Assembly (NCBI RefSeq): GCF_030908465.1
Contig: NZ_CP133078.1
Span: forward strand, 2,294,001-2,358,000
Source of the DNA: Anaerotignum sp. MB30-C6
GTDB taxonomy: Bacteria; Bacillota; Clostridia; Lachnospirales; Anaerotignaceae
Length of the DNA stretch: 64,000 bases
Direction: 5' to 3'
Numbering within the stretch: the first letter of the stretch is position 1; each line of letters begins with the position of its first letter. The position numbers and the translations under genes are program-made. This document shows positions 48,329 to 56,916 of this stretch, one piece after another. The notes under the pieces were generated by a model. The model was not told the origin of the DNA and did not search any database. It saw only the letters and a program-made list of their open reading frames with translations.

Positions 48329-50095
48329 ATGGCTTTGGACGGTATCACCACAGCAGCTATCGTACATGAACTAAAAACAAAACTTATTGGCGGCAGAATT
48401 GATAAAATCCATCAACCGGTGGCGGATGAAATCCGCTTTACCGTAAGAGGTATAGGCGTTGTCCATAAAATATTAGCTTCTGCAAATTCAGGTACGCCTA
48501 GAATCCATATTACCGAGACAGCAAGAGAAAACCCTATGACAGCCCCTTTGTTTTGCATGGTTTTACGTAAACATATTGCAGGGGGTAGAATCATTGATAT
48601 TTCTCAGCCTGACTTTGAACGTATTGTCATCATTAAAGTTGAATCTGCAAATGAAATGGGCGATATGACGGTTAAACATCTGATTTTGGAGATTATGGGA
48701 AAGCATAGCAATCTTATTTTAACCGACGAAACAGGGCGAATTCTTGATTCCATAAAGCGAATTACCCATGAAAAAAGTTCAGTCCGAGAAGTTTTGCCGG
48801 GAAAAGAATATGTTTTTCCCCCTTCACAAAATAAAAAGAATCCTCTTACTGTTGTAAAATCAGACTTTTTATATACCTTGCATCTGCAAGAAGGACAAAA
48901 ACTCCAAGAGTTTCTTTATAAAAACTATACAGGAATTAGCCCCATTATGGCAGGGGAAATGTGTTTCCGTGCTTCCTTGGATCCGTCTAATTCTTGTCAA
49001 CAAACAACAACAGAAGAAAGTGAACATTTATTTATCGCTTTTCAACAAGTGATGGATGAAGTAAAACAGGCAAATTTCACACCAAAAATCTATTACCATC
49101 CAAACTCCAACCGTGTTTTAGATTTCGCCGTTGTAGAAATGTCAGAATTCCATGCCTTGGAACAAAAGAACTTCACATCCGTATCCTCTTTGTTAGAAGG
49201 TTTTTATCAAGAGCGGGATAATGCTTATCACATCCGCCAAAAAGCCCATGATATGCGGCGTTTGGTGGTATCAAATATTGAACGCTGTATAAAGAAAAAA
49301 GAAATCCAGTTAAAAACTCGTAAAGATGTGGCGGATATGGAAATCTGGCGTAAAAAGGGGGAACTCCTTACAGCAAATATTTATGCCATCCCCCAAGGGG
49401 TAACAACCTATCGCACCATAGACTTTTATGATGAGAATATGGGAGAAATTGAAATTGCCTTAGATCCCACGAAGACACCGGCAGAAAATGCACAAAAATA
49501 CTTTTCTCGTTACAATAAAGCAAAGAGAACCCTCACCGCATTGGAGATACAGGAAAAGCAAAATGATGAAGAGCTTCTTTATCTGGAAAGTGTCTTAAAT
49601 GCTTTGGAAAGTGCCTCTGACGACGCCGATCTTTCGGAAATAAGAACGGAATTGGCAGAAAGCGGATTTATTCGCCGCCAAGCTCCCAAAAAAGGTGCCT
49701 CCAAACCCAAAAAAGCAAAACCCTTGCATTTTGTTTCTGCAGATGGCTTTGATATTTTTGTGGGCAAAAGTAACTTGCAAAATGACGAATTAACCTTGCG
49801 TTTTGCAGATAGCACCGATATATGGATGCATACCAAGGATATTCCTGGTTCCCACGTAATCATCAAAACCAACGGCACTGGTACGGCAAGTGATGGGGCT
49901 TTAGAAGAAGCAGCTCATTTGGCTGCCTATTTTAGTAAAGCAAAGAATAGCAGTATGGTTCCCGTTGACTATACCTTACGTAAAAATGTAAAAAAGCCTA
50001 ATGGGGCAAAACCTGGCATGGTAATCTATCTTACCAATCGTACCATTTACGTAACCCCCGATGAAAATAAGATACAGGCGATGGAAACAATGTAA
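48329..50095 (+). CDS. rqcH: Ribosome quality control protein RqcH (NFACT family)
   Basis: RqcH binds obstructed 50S subunits and adds C-terminal alanine tails that mark stalled chains for decay. The 588-residue protein has NFACT-N (start MALDGITTAAIVHEL), a long coiled coil (about 280-440) and the NFACT-R (DUF814) domain (FVGKSNLQNDELTLRFA, WMHTKDIPGSHVII, AAYFSKAKNSSMVPVDYT). Residues 97-98, Asp-Arg in B. subtilis, read Glu-Arg here (PDFERIV). AAAGGAGG precedes the ATG; a terminator follows. Earlier annotations call this family fibronectin-binding protein. Confidence 0.95.
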   Translation: MALDGITTAAIVHELKTKLIGGRIDKIHQPVADEIRFTVRGIGVVHKILASANSGTPRIHITETARENPMTAPLFCMVLRKHIAGGRIIDISQPDFERIVIIKVESANEMGDMTVKHLILEIMGKHSNLILTDETGRILDSIKRITHEKSSVREVLPGKEYVFPPSQNKKNPLTVVKSDFLYTLHLQEGQKLQEFLYKNYTGISPIMAGEMCFRASLDPSNSCQQTTTEESEHLFIAFQQVMDEVKQANFTPKIYYHPNSNRVLDFAVVEMSEFHALEQKNFTSVSSLLEGFYQERDNAYHIRQKAHDMRRLVVSNIERCIKKKEIQLKTRKDVADMEIWRKKGELLTANIYAIPQGVTTYRTIDFYDENMGEIEIALDPTKTPAENAQKYFSRYNKAKRTLTALEIQEKQNDEELLYLESVLNALESASDDADLSEIRTELAESGFIRRQAPKKGASKPKKAKPLHFVSADGFDIFVGKSNLQNDELTLRFADSTDIWMHTKDIPGSHVIIKTNGTGTASDGALEEAAHLAAYFSKAKNSSMVPVDYTLRKNVKKPNGAKPGMVIYLTNRTIYVTPDENKIQAMETM

Positions 50096-50158
50096 CTAGA
50101 GTGATTGCTTTCAGAAATATCTGCAGCACTTTTGTTATAAAAATAGTGTTAAGTCAAA

Positions 50159-50181
50159 GGCGGAGACTCTCCGCCTATTTT
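50159..50181 (+). terminator. Terminator of rqcH
   Basis: Stem GGCGGAG/CTCCGCC with a 3-base loop, followed by TATTTT. Confidence 0.8.
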
Positions 50182-50205
50182 AAACTTATTTTCCGAATAA
50201 ATTCT

Positions 50206-50236
50206 TTGAGAACTTAAGAAAATAAGGTGTTATAAT
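50206..50236 (+). promoter_or_regulatory. Candidate promoter of the MATE gene
   Basis: TATAAT (50231-50236) with an extended-10 TG (TGTTATAAT). TTGAGA (50206-50211) is 19 bases upstream, longer than ideal, which an extended -10 can compensate. Confidence 0.55.
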
Positions 50237-50282
50237 TATATTATTTTCCCAATACTTTTATGGAAAACCCTTAGTCTTACAA

Positions 50283-50301
50283 TGTAAACCCTGTGTTTAC
50301 A
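50283..50301 (+). promoter_or_regulatory. Operator-like inverted repeat
   Basis: Perfect arms TGTAAAC/GTTTACA separated by CCTGT, about 50 bases behind the predicted transcription start of the MATE gene. It may be a repressor site or an RNA hairpin. Confidence 0.45.
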
Positions 50302-50328
50302 CCTTTTAATACGTTTCAAATAACTTGA

Positions 50329-50348
50329 GCTGCTTCAAAAAAAGCAGC
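50329..50348 (+). other. Leader hairpin before the MATE gene
   Basis: GCTGCTT/AAGCAGC with a 6-base A-rich loop, followed by CTTCCTACTTTT. It could be a weak attenuator or an mRNA 5' hairpin 29 bases before the start codon. Confidence 0.4.
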
Positions 50349-50377
50349 CTTCCTACTTTTGAATTGAGGTTTTTATT

Positions 50378-51706
50378 ATGCAAAATGAACTGGCAAAGGA
50401 TTTTAATTTATCCTCTTTATTACGTTTTACTTTACCAACAATCACGATGTTGATATTCATTGCTACTTACACCATCGTAGACGGTATTTTCGTATCCCGC
50501 TATGTTGGTACAGATGCTTTGTCTGCAATTAATATTATATTCCCCTTAATTCATGTTATGATTGGCGTTGGCATTATGTTAGGCGCCGGGGGTAGTGCTG
50601 TCATCGGCCGCAAACTTGGAGAAGGCAAGATGGATGAAGCACGGCGAAACTTTACTTTGATTACTATATTTACCACAATATTGGGACTCGTTCTTTCAGG
50701 GGTTTGTTTGGCATTTATTACCCCGTTGTCCCGTTTCTTGGGGGCAAATGAAGTCCTCTTGCCCTATTGCCAAGATTACGGCAGAGTGCTTTTTACCTTC
50801 TATTCCGTTTCCGTAGTACAGGTATTGTTTCAAACCTTTTTTGTAACGGCCGGAAAGCCTCATTTAGGTTTGTGGTTGAATGTTGCCTCAGGTTTTGCCA
50901 ATATATTTTTTGATTATTTATTTATCGTCGTAATGGGTATGGGAGTTGAGGGTGCCGCATGGGGTACTGTCTCCAGCTTCCTTATAGGCGGTTTACCTCC
51001 CCTGTGGTACTTTGCAAAACCAAGAGCCACCCTTTATTTTTTAAAACCAAAATGGGACGGCAACGTTATATTGCGTAGTATGCTAAATGGCTCCTCAGAA
51101 ATGGTAACTTCATCCGCTATGGCAGTTACTACGTTTCTGTTTAACTTAGCAATGATGGAATACTTAGGTGAAGATGGTGTTGCTGCAATTACCATCGTTT
51201 TGTATGCCCAATTTTTATTTTCGGCAGCATATATGGGCTTTTCCAATGGAGTGGCACCAATTTTCAGCTATATTTATGGTAACCAAAATATCCCTAGGAT
51301 GAAAAAAATGTTTAAAATGTGTGTCAAAGTGATACTGGTTTCTTCGGTGGTGATTTCTGTCTTTTCTTTCTTTATGGCAACGCCTACCATTGCAATTTTC
51401 ACCTCAAAGAATACCGCAACCTACGAAATTACCCTCCAAGGGTACCATATATTTGCGTGGTGCTTCCTCTTTGCGGGCATAAATATTTTTGCTTCCTCTT
51501 TCTTTACTGCTCTATCAAATGGTACGGTTTCGGCAATCATATCTTTTTTGAGAACATTTGTATTTGTTACCACCTGTATCCTATTCTTGCCTCATGTTTT
51601 TGGCATCAATGGCGTTTGGCTGGCGGTTCCTATTGCAGAAGCTCTGACTGCAACCTTAGCTTTAATCCTTCTTTTCGTAAATAAAAAACGCTACCACTAT
51701 TTGTAA
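50378..51706 (+). CDS. MATE family efflux transporter
   Basis: A 442-residue transporter with about 12 membrane segments in two similar halves. The family signatures are seen at TLPTITMLIFIATYTIVDGIFVSR and in the second half at GSSEMVTSSAMAVTTFLFN. The architecture follows the MepA-like branch, which exports cationic drugs with Na+ or H+; the substrate is unknown. GAGGT precedes the ATG. It is monocistronic with leader elements and its own terminator, so drug- or metabolite-dependent control is possible. Confidence 0.92.
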   Translation: MQNELAKDFNLSSLLRFTLPTITMLIFIATYTIVDGIFVSRYVGTDALSAINIIFPLIHVMIGVGIMLGAGGSAVIGRKLGEGKMDEARRNFTLITIFTTILGLVLSGVCLAFITPLSRFLGANEVLLPYCQDYGRVLFTFYSVSVVQVLFQTFFVTAGKPHLGLWLNVASGFANIFFDYLFIVVMGMGVEGAAWGTVSSFLIGGLPPLWYFAKPRATLYFLKPKWDGNVILRSMLNGSSEMVTSSAMAVTTFLFNLAMMEYLGEDGVAAITIVLYAQFLFSAAYMGFSNGVAPIFSYIYGNQNIPRMKKMFKMCVKVILVSSVVISVFSFFMATPTIAIFTSKNTATYEITLQGYHIFAWCFLFAGINIFASSFFTALSNGTVSAIISFLRTFVFVTTCILFLPHVFGINGVWLAVPIAEALTATLALILLFVNKKRYHYL

Positions 51707-51710
51707 AATG

Positions 51711-51749
51711 AAAAAAGTGATATGCATATTCCTTTGCATATCACTTTTT
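51711..51749. terminator. Bidirectional terminator
   Basis: AAAAAAGTGATATGCA pairs with TGCATATCACTTTTT around a short loop, with tails for both directions. It separates the MATE gene from the following opposite gene. Confidence 0.9.
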
Positions 51750-51839
51750 CTTTTATAGATGTATTTCCAAGTTTCAAAAACAATTTCTTGAAACAATTCA
51801 GTTAAATAAAAACTAAATATTTCAATATAGACCTTGGAT

Positions 51840-52208
51840 TTACAAAAACCTAGCAAATATTTCCTTTATCACCCTTACACCTGTTTCAAACCCATCTGGG
51901 CGGGCAGAGTGCCCCATGGCATGTACATCTTCTTTTCCATCGGTATAAAAAATGTGCAGTACCCATGAATCTCCACTGCAAAGACATGTTTCGATATCGT
52001 AAAATCCATTCCATTTTACGATACCCCCAACCTCAAGCTTCTCTTCAAGCTCCTTTAAAAACTCTCCCTCAACTTCCGCATAAAAGGTATGCTCCTCTTC
52101 GTCACGCATGTCCATTCGCACACAAATGGCCTTACCGTCATCCTCAACCCGATACCATTCCTGTTTCCCTGTGTTATCCCCATAACGAAATGAAAAAGAC
52201 CGAATCAT
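51840..52208 (-). CDS. Hypothetical protein, 122 residues
   Basis: A soluble, acidic protein starting MIRSFSFRYGDNTG at 52208, where GGAGGGG gives a good ribosome site. It contains SGDSWVLHIFYTDGKEDVHAMGHSARPDGFE, a pattern found in small proteins of unknown function in Clostridia. The alternating hydrophobic order suggests a small alpha/beta fold. No catalytic motif or signal peptide was seen. It seems monocistronic, downstream of nothing related. Confidence 0.75.
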   Translation of the reverse strand: MIRSFSFRYGDNTGKQEWYRVEDDGKAICVRMDMRDEEEHTFYAEVEGEFLKELEEKLEVGGIVKWNGFYDIETCLCSGDSWVLHIFYTDGKEDVHAMGHSARPDGFETGVRVIKEIFARFL

Positions 52209-52338
52209 ATTATCCCCTCCAATAAAAATAATAATATCACTTACCATTATCCCACAAAAAAATATCATGTGCTACTATATGTTTCCACCTTCCAACGCTT
52301 CAATCTGAAATTACTCTTGCCTCACATCTACAGGGTTA

Positions 52339-52366
52339 AAAAAAAGTCCACCCAAAGGTGGACTTT
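52339..52366 (-). terminator. Terminator of rny
   Basis: AAAGTCCACC/GGTGGACTTT with a CAAA/TTTG loop, then a T-run on the minus strand, 7 bases behind the stop. Confidence 0.9.
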
Positions 52367-52373
52367 AATAGTC

Positions 52374-53921
52374 TTATTTAGCGTACTCAACCGCCCGTGT
52401 TTCTCGTATCAGATTCACTTTGATCTGTCCGGGATATTCTAACTCTTCTTCAATTTTCTTTGCAATATCTCTTGCAAGAAGAGTCATACCCTCGTCGTTT
52501 ACATCCTCAGGTATTATTACAATTCGCAACTCACGGCCTGCCTGAATTGCGAAGGATTTTTCAACGCCTTTGAAGTTGTCAGCAATTTCTTCCAACTTCT
52601 GTAATCTCTTAATATAAGATTCCAAAGTTTCACGTCTTGCGCCAGGTCTAGCTGCAGAAATGGCATCTGCCGCCTGTACCAATACAGCCACAATACTCTG
52701 AGGCTCTACATCGCCATGATGCGCCTCTACAGCATTAATAATTAACGGACTTTCTTTGTAACGCTTTAATAATCCAACACCTATGCTAACGTGAGAACCT
52801 TCCATTTCATGATCCACACTCTTTCCGATATCATGAAGTAAACCTGCTCTTTTCGCCAGGGTTACATCTACACCCAGCTCAGCGGCCATAAGTCCCGCTA
52901 AATGAGCAACTTCCATGGAATGTTTTAAAACATTTTGTCCATAGCTTGTTCTGTACTTCAATTTACCCAATAGCTTAACAAGCTCAGGGTGTAAACCATT
53001 TACGCCAGTATCAAAAGTAGCCGTCTCGCCTTCATCCCTTACAATAACCTCTACTTCTTTTCTAGCCTTTTCTACCATCTCTTCAATTCGGGATGGATGA
53101 ACACGCCCATCAACAATGAGTTTTTCCAAAGCAAGTCTTGCAATTTCCCTACGGATAGGGTCAAAACCGGAAAGAATAACCGCCTCTGGAGTATCGTCAA
53201 TGATCAGGTCTATACCCGTCAAAGTTTCCAATGCTCGAATATTTCTGCCTTCACGACCGATAATACGCCCCTTCATCTCATCATTTGGAAGCTGAACAAC
53301 AGAAACCGTAGTTTCTGCAACATGGTCAACAGCACATCTTTGAATTGCATTTGCAACAATTTCTCTAGAACGTCTGTCTGCCTCCAGCTTAGCCTTACTT
53401 TCAATTTCCTTAATCATCAATGTTGCTTCGTGCTTCACATCATTTTCTACCATAGCAAGGATATAGTTCTTTGCTTCTTCAGTTGTCAAACCGGAAATAC
53501 GCTCCAACTCTTGAAGCTGTTTCTCATGAAGAGCTTTTGCCTCTTCTTTTTGTTTTTCCAATTCTTCCAGTTTCTTGGCCATCTGCTCATCTTTTCTTTC
53601 CAGAGCTTCTGTCTTTCTATCCAGTGTTTCTTCTTTCTGGAACAATCTTCTTTCATTTCTTTGAAGTTCATTTCTTCTGTCACGAACTTCCTTTTCCAAT
53701 TCGTTTTTTGTTCTGATACTGTCTTCTTTGGCTTCCAGCATAATTTCTTTCTTACGCCCTTCTGCCTCTTTTGCCGCATCCTCTACGATTTTTTTGGCTC
53801 TTTCCTCAGCCATACCAACCTTTGCCTCAGCAATACGTTTACGATAAAGGACACCACAAACAGCGCCTACTAGAATACCAACAACAGCACAGATAATACT
53901 TATCGGCTCTATGAAAAACAC
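52374..53921 (-). CDS. rny: Ribonuclease Y
   Basis: The membrane-bound endoribonuclease that starts mRNA decay in Firmicutes. The 515-residue protein has an N-terminal membrane segment (about 6-25), a long coiled coil (about 30-205), a KH domain ([28 protein letters not shown]) and an HD domain ([18 protein letters not shown]). The start is doubtful: the GTG at 53921 directly touches GGGGAGG with no spacing, whereas a non-standard ATA at 53912 stands eight bases behind it. Either would give nearly the same protein. Confidence 0.95.
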   Translation of the reverse strand: MFFIEPISIICAVVGILVGAVCGVLYRKRIAEAKVGMAEERAKKIVEDAAKEAEGRKKEIMLEAKEDSIRTKNELEKEVRDRRNELQRNERRLFQKEETLDRKTEALERKDEQMAKKLEELEKQKEEAKALHEKQLQELERISGLTTEEAKNYILAMVENDVKHEATLMIKEIESKAKLEADRRSREIVANAIQRCAVDHVAETTVSVVQLPNDEMKGRIIGREGRNIRALETLTGIDLIIDDTPEAVILSGFDPIRREIARLALEKLIVDGRVHPSRIEEMVEKARKEVEVIVRDEGETATFDTGVNGLHPELVKLLGKLKYRTSYGQNVLKHSMEVAHLAGLMAAELGVDVTLAKRAGLLHDIGKSVDHEMEGSHVSIGVGLLKRYKESPLIINAVEAHHGDVEPQSIVAVLVQAADAISAARPGARRETLESYIKRLQKLEEIADNFKGVEKSFAIQAGRELRIVIIPEDVNDEGMTLLARDIAKKIEEELEYPGQIKVNLIRETRAVEYAK

Positions 53922-54065
53922 CTCCCCTTATTCATTTTTCAAAGTTCTATTTTTTGTTTTCATATACCATTTAAGTAGCATCATAAAACACTCTATTATT
54001 TTATTACTTTTTACCATAAGTGTCAAGAAACAATTTAACTCATTAAAGCGACAACAGTAGAAAAA

Positions 54066-54101
54066 GAACCGAAAAACAGACATTTTATCTGTTTTCGGTT
54101 C
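54066..54101 (-). terminator. Terminator of rng
   Basis: GAACCGAAAACAGA pairs with TCTGTTTTTCGGTTC around TAAAATG-type loop, followed by TTTTTC on the minus strand. Confidence 0.88.
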
Positions 54102-54113
54102 AAATCCTCTGGA

Positions 54114-55550
54114 TTATCCCTGTTTCTCTTTGACAATCTCATATAGAGAAAACCCAAATTTGTCACTGCTCTCACAAATTACCGTGCCACCAAAACTTTG
54201 GGAAAGGCTATTCAAATAGGTATCACCCTGTCCACGAAAGGCAAATAAAAGTCTACTGTCCGCCCGAACGGTTACCTTGTTATAAATGGTGTTTGCCAAA
54301 ATACTTTCAACCTCGCCCCGCATTTTTGTAACGGTCCAGTCAATAGAGGGTACCCTGCCCTGCCCCTGGCACTGACGGCATCTTGTCGTCATCTGGGTAG
54401 ATAAGCTGGGGCGTGTTTTCTTTCTTGTAATCTGCATCAGTCCCAACTCCGTCATACCCACAACCACCGTTTTGATTCGGTCTTTCTTCACCGCATTTTC
54501 CAATGCTTTGGTTACGTTGTTTTTATTTTCTTGGCTGGACATATCAATAAAATCCACAATAATAATTCCAGATAGGTTCCGAAGGCGCAGCTGTTTCGCT
54601 ACCTCCACTGCCGCCTCTAGGTTGGTCTTTACAATAGACTTTTCCAAATCCCCTTTACCCGCACCTTTTCCAGAGTTTACGTCTATTACAACACAAGCTT
54701 CCGTTTCCTGAATCACTAAAAAACCACCACTTTTAAGCCAAACTTTTGGATCTAAAGCCTTTTGGCTTTGACTCTCTACAAAAAACTCTTCGAAAATAGG
54801 CAGCCTCCCCTGGTATAAAAGCAGTTTCGGCTGATTCTCTCCATTAAAATCTCCCGTTTCCAATAAATATTCATAAACCTCTTGGTTATTTACAACAAAT
54901 TCATGAATTGACTCACTATAAAAATCCCGAACTGCTTTCTCCACAGGCAAACTTTGTTGAAGCAATAATACGGGTGCTTTTCTAAATTCCCAATTTGCTA
55001 TACTTCTCCCTTTTTCCAAGAGTATACTGATTTCCTTCTCATAATCCGTCTCGGACTTTCCCTGTCCATTTGTTCGTACAACTGCGCCATAACCTTTGGG
55101 TAAGACTTTTTTGATAACCCTTCTTATGCGCTCTCGTTCCTCTCCATCGGTTATCTTTCTAGAAATTCCAATTTCTCCATCCTCCTCAACCAAAACAAGA
55201 AATTTTCCAGGAAAAGAAATCTTTTGGGTTAATACCGCTCCTTTTGCCCCTACTGCATCCTTCTCCACCTGAACAATGATCGTGTCTCCTGCCTTGGGTC
55301 TAGCCGTATTCTTCCCCTCATCCGACACCGCTCTGGCATTGCCATAATATAAGTACCCTTTTCTCTCGCTGCCTATTTCCACAAAGCAAGCCTGTAAATT
55401 GGGTATCACATTGTCTATCCGCCCAACATAAATATTCCCCACTAAGCTTGTCTCCCGCTTCGTCTCATAATATAATTCTACCAGCTTCCCGTCTTCAACC
55501 AAGGCAACTCTGGTGATTCCATCCTGAATGTCCAATAAAACCCGTTTCAA
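54114..55550 (-). CDS. rng: Ribonuclease E/G family protein
   Basis: The 478-residue protein has an S1 domain (VGNIYVGRIDNVIPNLQACFVEIG), the RNase H-like/DNase I-like catalytic part with Asp pair (VVIDVNSGKGAG, IIVDFIDM) and the zinc-link motif CXXC (TRCRQCQGQG). It processes rRNA and mRNA 5' ends. The start is TTG at 55550 behind TAGGTG. It follows the spoIVFB-like gene by 27 bases, an association also seen in other Clostridia, so co-transcription is likely. Confidence 0.94.
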   Translation of the reverse strand: MKRVLLDIQDGITRVALVEDGKLVELYYETKRETSLVGNIYVGRIDNVIPNLQACFVEIGSERKGYLYYGNARAVSDEGKNTARPKAGDTIIVQVEKDAVGAKGAVLTQKISFPGKFLVLVEEDGEIGISRKITDGEERERIRRVIKKVLPKGYGAVVRTNGQGKSETDYEKEISILLEKGRSIANWEFRKAPVLLLQQSLPVEKAVRDFYSESIHEFVVNNQEVYEYLLETGDFNGENQPKLLLYQGRLPIFEEFFVESQSQKALDPKVWLKSGGFLVIQETEACVVIDVNSGKGAGKGDLEKSIVKTNLEAAVEVAKQLRLRNLSGIIIVDFIDMSSQENKNNVTKALENAVKKDRIKTVVVGMTELGLMQITRKKTRPSLSTQMTTRCRQCQGQGRVPSIDWTVTKMRGEVESILANTIYNKVTVRADSRLLFAFRGQGDTYLNSLSQSFGGTVICESSDKFGFSLYEIVKEKQG

Positions 55551-55577
55551 AAAAACACCTACTTTTCGTTGATCTCT

Positions 55578-56426
55578 CTATTTTACATCATCATACCCGA
55601 ATTTGTAGGTTTTTGCATCAAAATCTTTTTGATCCGCCAATTTCCAAATCCATTGGCAGTCCTTCCCCGCAACCAAAGCTAACATCACTCTTTCCTGAGA
55701 AACTCCACCTTGGGATGTGCGAAAAAAGAAGGTATCCTCATAGGGATTCAAATGTAAGGCCAACTCTAAAGGCGTTTCCTCTCCCGAAACAATAACCTCA
55801 CGCAACGGCTTCTCCCAATCCTCCAATATCCCATAATATAAGTTTTTGGCAATATGTAAAAACTCATGCTTGTTCACGTATATAAGGTAAAGTCCAATCG
55901 GCAAGAAAAGAAAGGCAAGGGGTAGCACAACAGAAAAAATCACACCCATAATGCATAACCCGTACCCAATCCCACTCCCTGCTTTGGTAAGCCAGCCTGC
56001 CGCCCGCAAAGTCCCTTTCCACTTGCCTAAGATTTCAAGCCAAATACGTCCACCTTCAAGAGGTAAAAATGGCAAAAGACGAACCCCAGCCAGAATAAGA
56101 GAAAGCAGTGCCGTCCCCCTGAATTCCAGTGCAAACAAAACAATACTAAGTAAAATGCCAATACCGCTTCCAATAAAATGTAAGCTTATTTTCTCCTCAA
56201 AGGGTATATACCCTGCGCCCTTAAAATCCCCTCTGATTCCCAAGGGGGTAAAAAGGCAGTGACGTAACCGAAAACCTTTTTTAAAACAGACAAAAGCGTA
56301 TCCCCCTTCTTGTATTGACCAACAAAGAAGCATGTCCCAAAAGAGCTCCCCTGCCTTAAAATAAAACATGGTAGCCCCCAAAAATAAAAATAACGGATGC
56401 ACTTTAATCTTGCTTTGCCTTATCAT
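55578..56426 (-). CDS. SpoIVFB-like site-2 protease homologue lacking its zinc ligands
   Basis: The 282-residue membrane protein aligns by eye with SpoIVFB, the intramembrane protease that activates pro-sigma-K: KVHPLFLF at the start, four or more membrane segments, LPFLPLEGGRI for the second metal motif and a C-terminal CBS-like tail. But HEXXH is replaced by QEGGY (39-43), and the NXXPXXXLDG motif by RLLPFLPLEG (Arg116, Glu124). So His, His and Asp ligands are all changed while Glu40 remains; proteolysis is not expected. The ATG at 56426 overlaps the upstream stop (ATGA) and follows GGGGGG. It may be a non-catalytic scaffold or a decaying gene. Confidence 0.8.
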   Translation of the reverse strand: MIRQSKIKVHPLFLFLGATMFYFKAGELFWDMLLCWSIQEGGYAFVCFKKGFRLRHCLFTPLGIRGDFKGAGYIPFEEKISLHFIGSGIGILLSIVLFALEFRGTALLSLILAGVRLLPFLPLEGGRIWLEILGKWKGTLRAAGWLTKAGSGIGYGLCIMGVIFSVVLPLAFLFLPIGLYLIYVNKHEFLHIAKNLYYGILEDWEKPLREVIVSGEETPLELALHLNPYEDTFFFRTSQGGVSQERVMLALVAGKDCQWIWKLADQKDFDAKTYKFGYDDVK

Positions 56427-56896
56427 ATGGATTCCCCCCGTGCCGCATATTCTGCTGCAACTTCCTGTGTATATTCCAGTGTGACATAGCCCAAGGGATC
56501 TAAAAGCTTCCCGTCCTTCCATAAACTGTAATGCAGATGTGGCCCTGTAGATAGCCCTGTGTTGCCCGATTTTGCCACAACCTCTCCTTGCTTGATCTTT
56601 TCCCCTTTTTTCACCAAAACCTCTGAAAGATGGGCATACATAACCTTATAGCCATCCTCCGTTTCATACTCAAGCACCTTTCCAAACGTTGCAGAGGTTC
56701 GTACTCTAGTGACAATACCGCTTCGAACGGCAGCAACCTCCGTCCCCGTTACAACCCCAATATCAATACCATTGTGAAACTCCGTTTTGTTAAGAATCGG
56801 ATTTTCTCTCACGCCACAAGAAGAAGTAATTATCCCCTGGGCAGGGTTAATCCATTCCTCTTGTTTCTTCTCCCAGTCTAGAAATGACCATGCCAT
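56423..56896 (-). CDS. SpoIVFA-like, C-terminal LytM/M23 part
   Basis: 157 residues with an M23 (LytM) domain: HNGIDIG (His41, Asp45) and PHLHYS (HXH), so the zinc ligands are intact. In SpoIVFA this domain faces the space between the spore membranes and helps hold SpoIVFB in check. The ATG at 56896 has no good Shine-Dalgarno; its frame is open upstream only to a TAG at about 56918. The preceding frame carries the N-terminal half and stops at 56901. Together they would make about 280 residues, close to B. subtilis SpoIVFA (264). So this is a split gene, either frameshifted, recoded, or truly two coupled genes. Confidence 0.78.
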   Translation of the reverse strand: MAWSFLDWEKKQEEWINPAQGIITSSCGVRENPILNKTEFHNGIDIGVVTGTEVAAVRSGIVTRVRTSATFGKVLEYETEDGYKVMYAHLSEVLVKKGEKIKQGEVVAKSGNTGLSTGPHLHYSLWKDGKLLDPLGYVTLEYTQEVAAEYAARGESI

Positions 56897-56900
56897 TAAG

Positions 56901-56916
56901 CTAGGGAGATTCCTCT
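56901..56916 (-). other. Possible +1 frameshift site joining the two SpoIVFA halves
   Basis: On the minus strand AGAGGA-ATCT-CCC-TAG-C. The stop codon TAG of the first frame follows CCC; a +1 slip of the P-site tRNA from CCC to CCT leads to AGC TTA ATG in the second frame. AGAGGA a few bases upstream is like a Shine-Dalgarno, as at the prfB (RF2) frameshift site. Simple loss or gain of a C is the plainer alternative. Confidence 0.45.

Noticed and set aside
55845-55870. HEFLH (residues 187-191) in the SpoIVFB-like protein as a possible shifted HEXXH active site
   Set aside because: It lies behind the last membrane segment, at the place where B. subtilis SpoIVFB has RHYIH, not in the active-site helix; the second metal motif is also altered.
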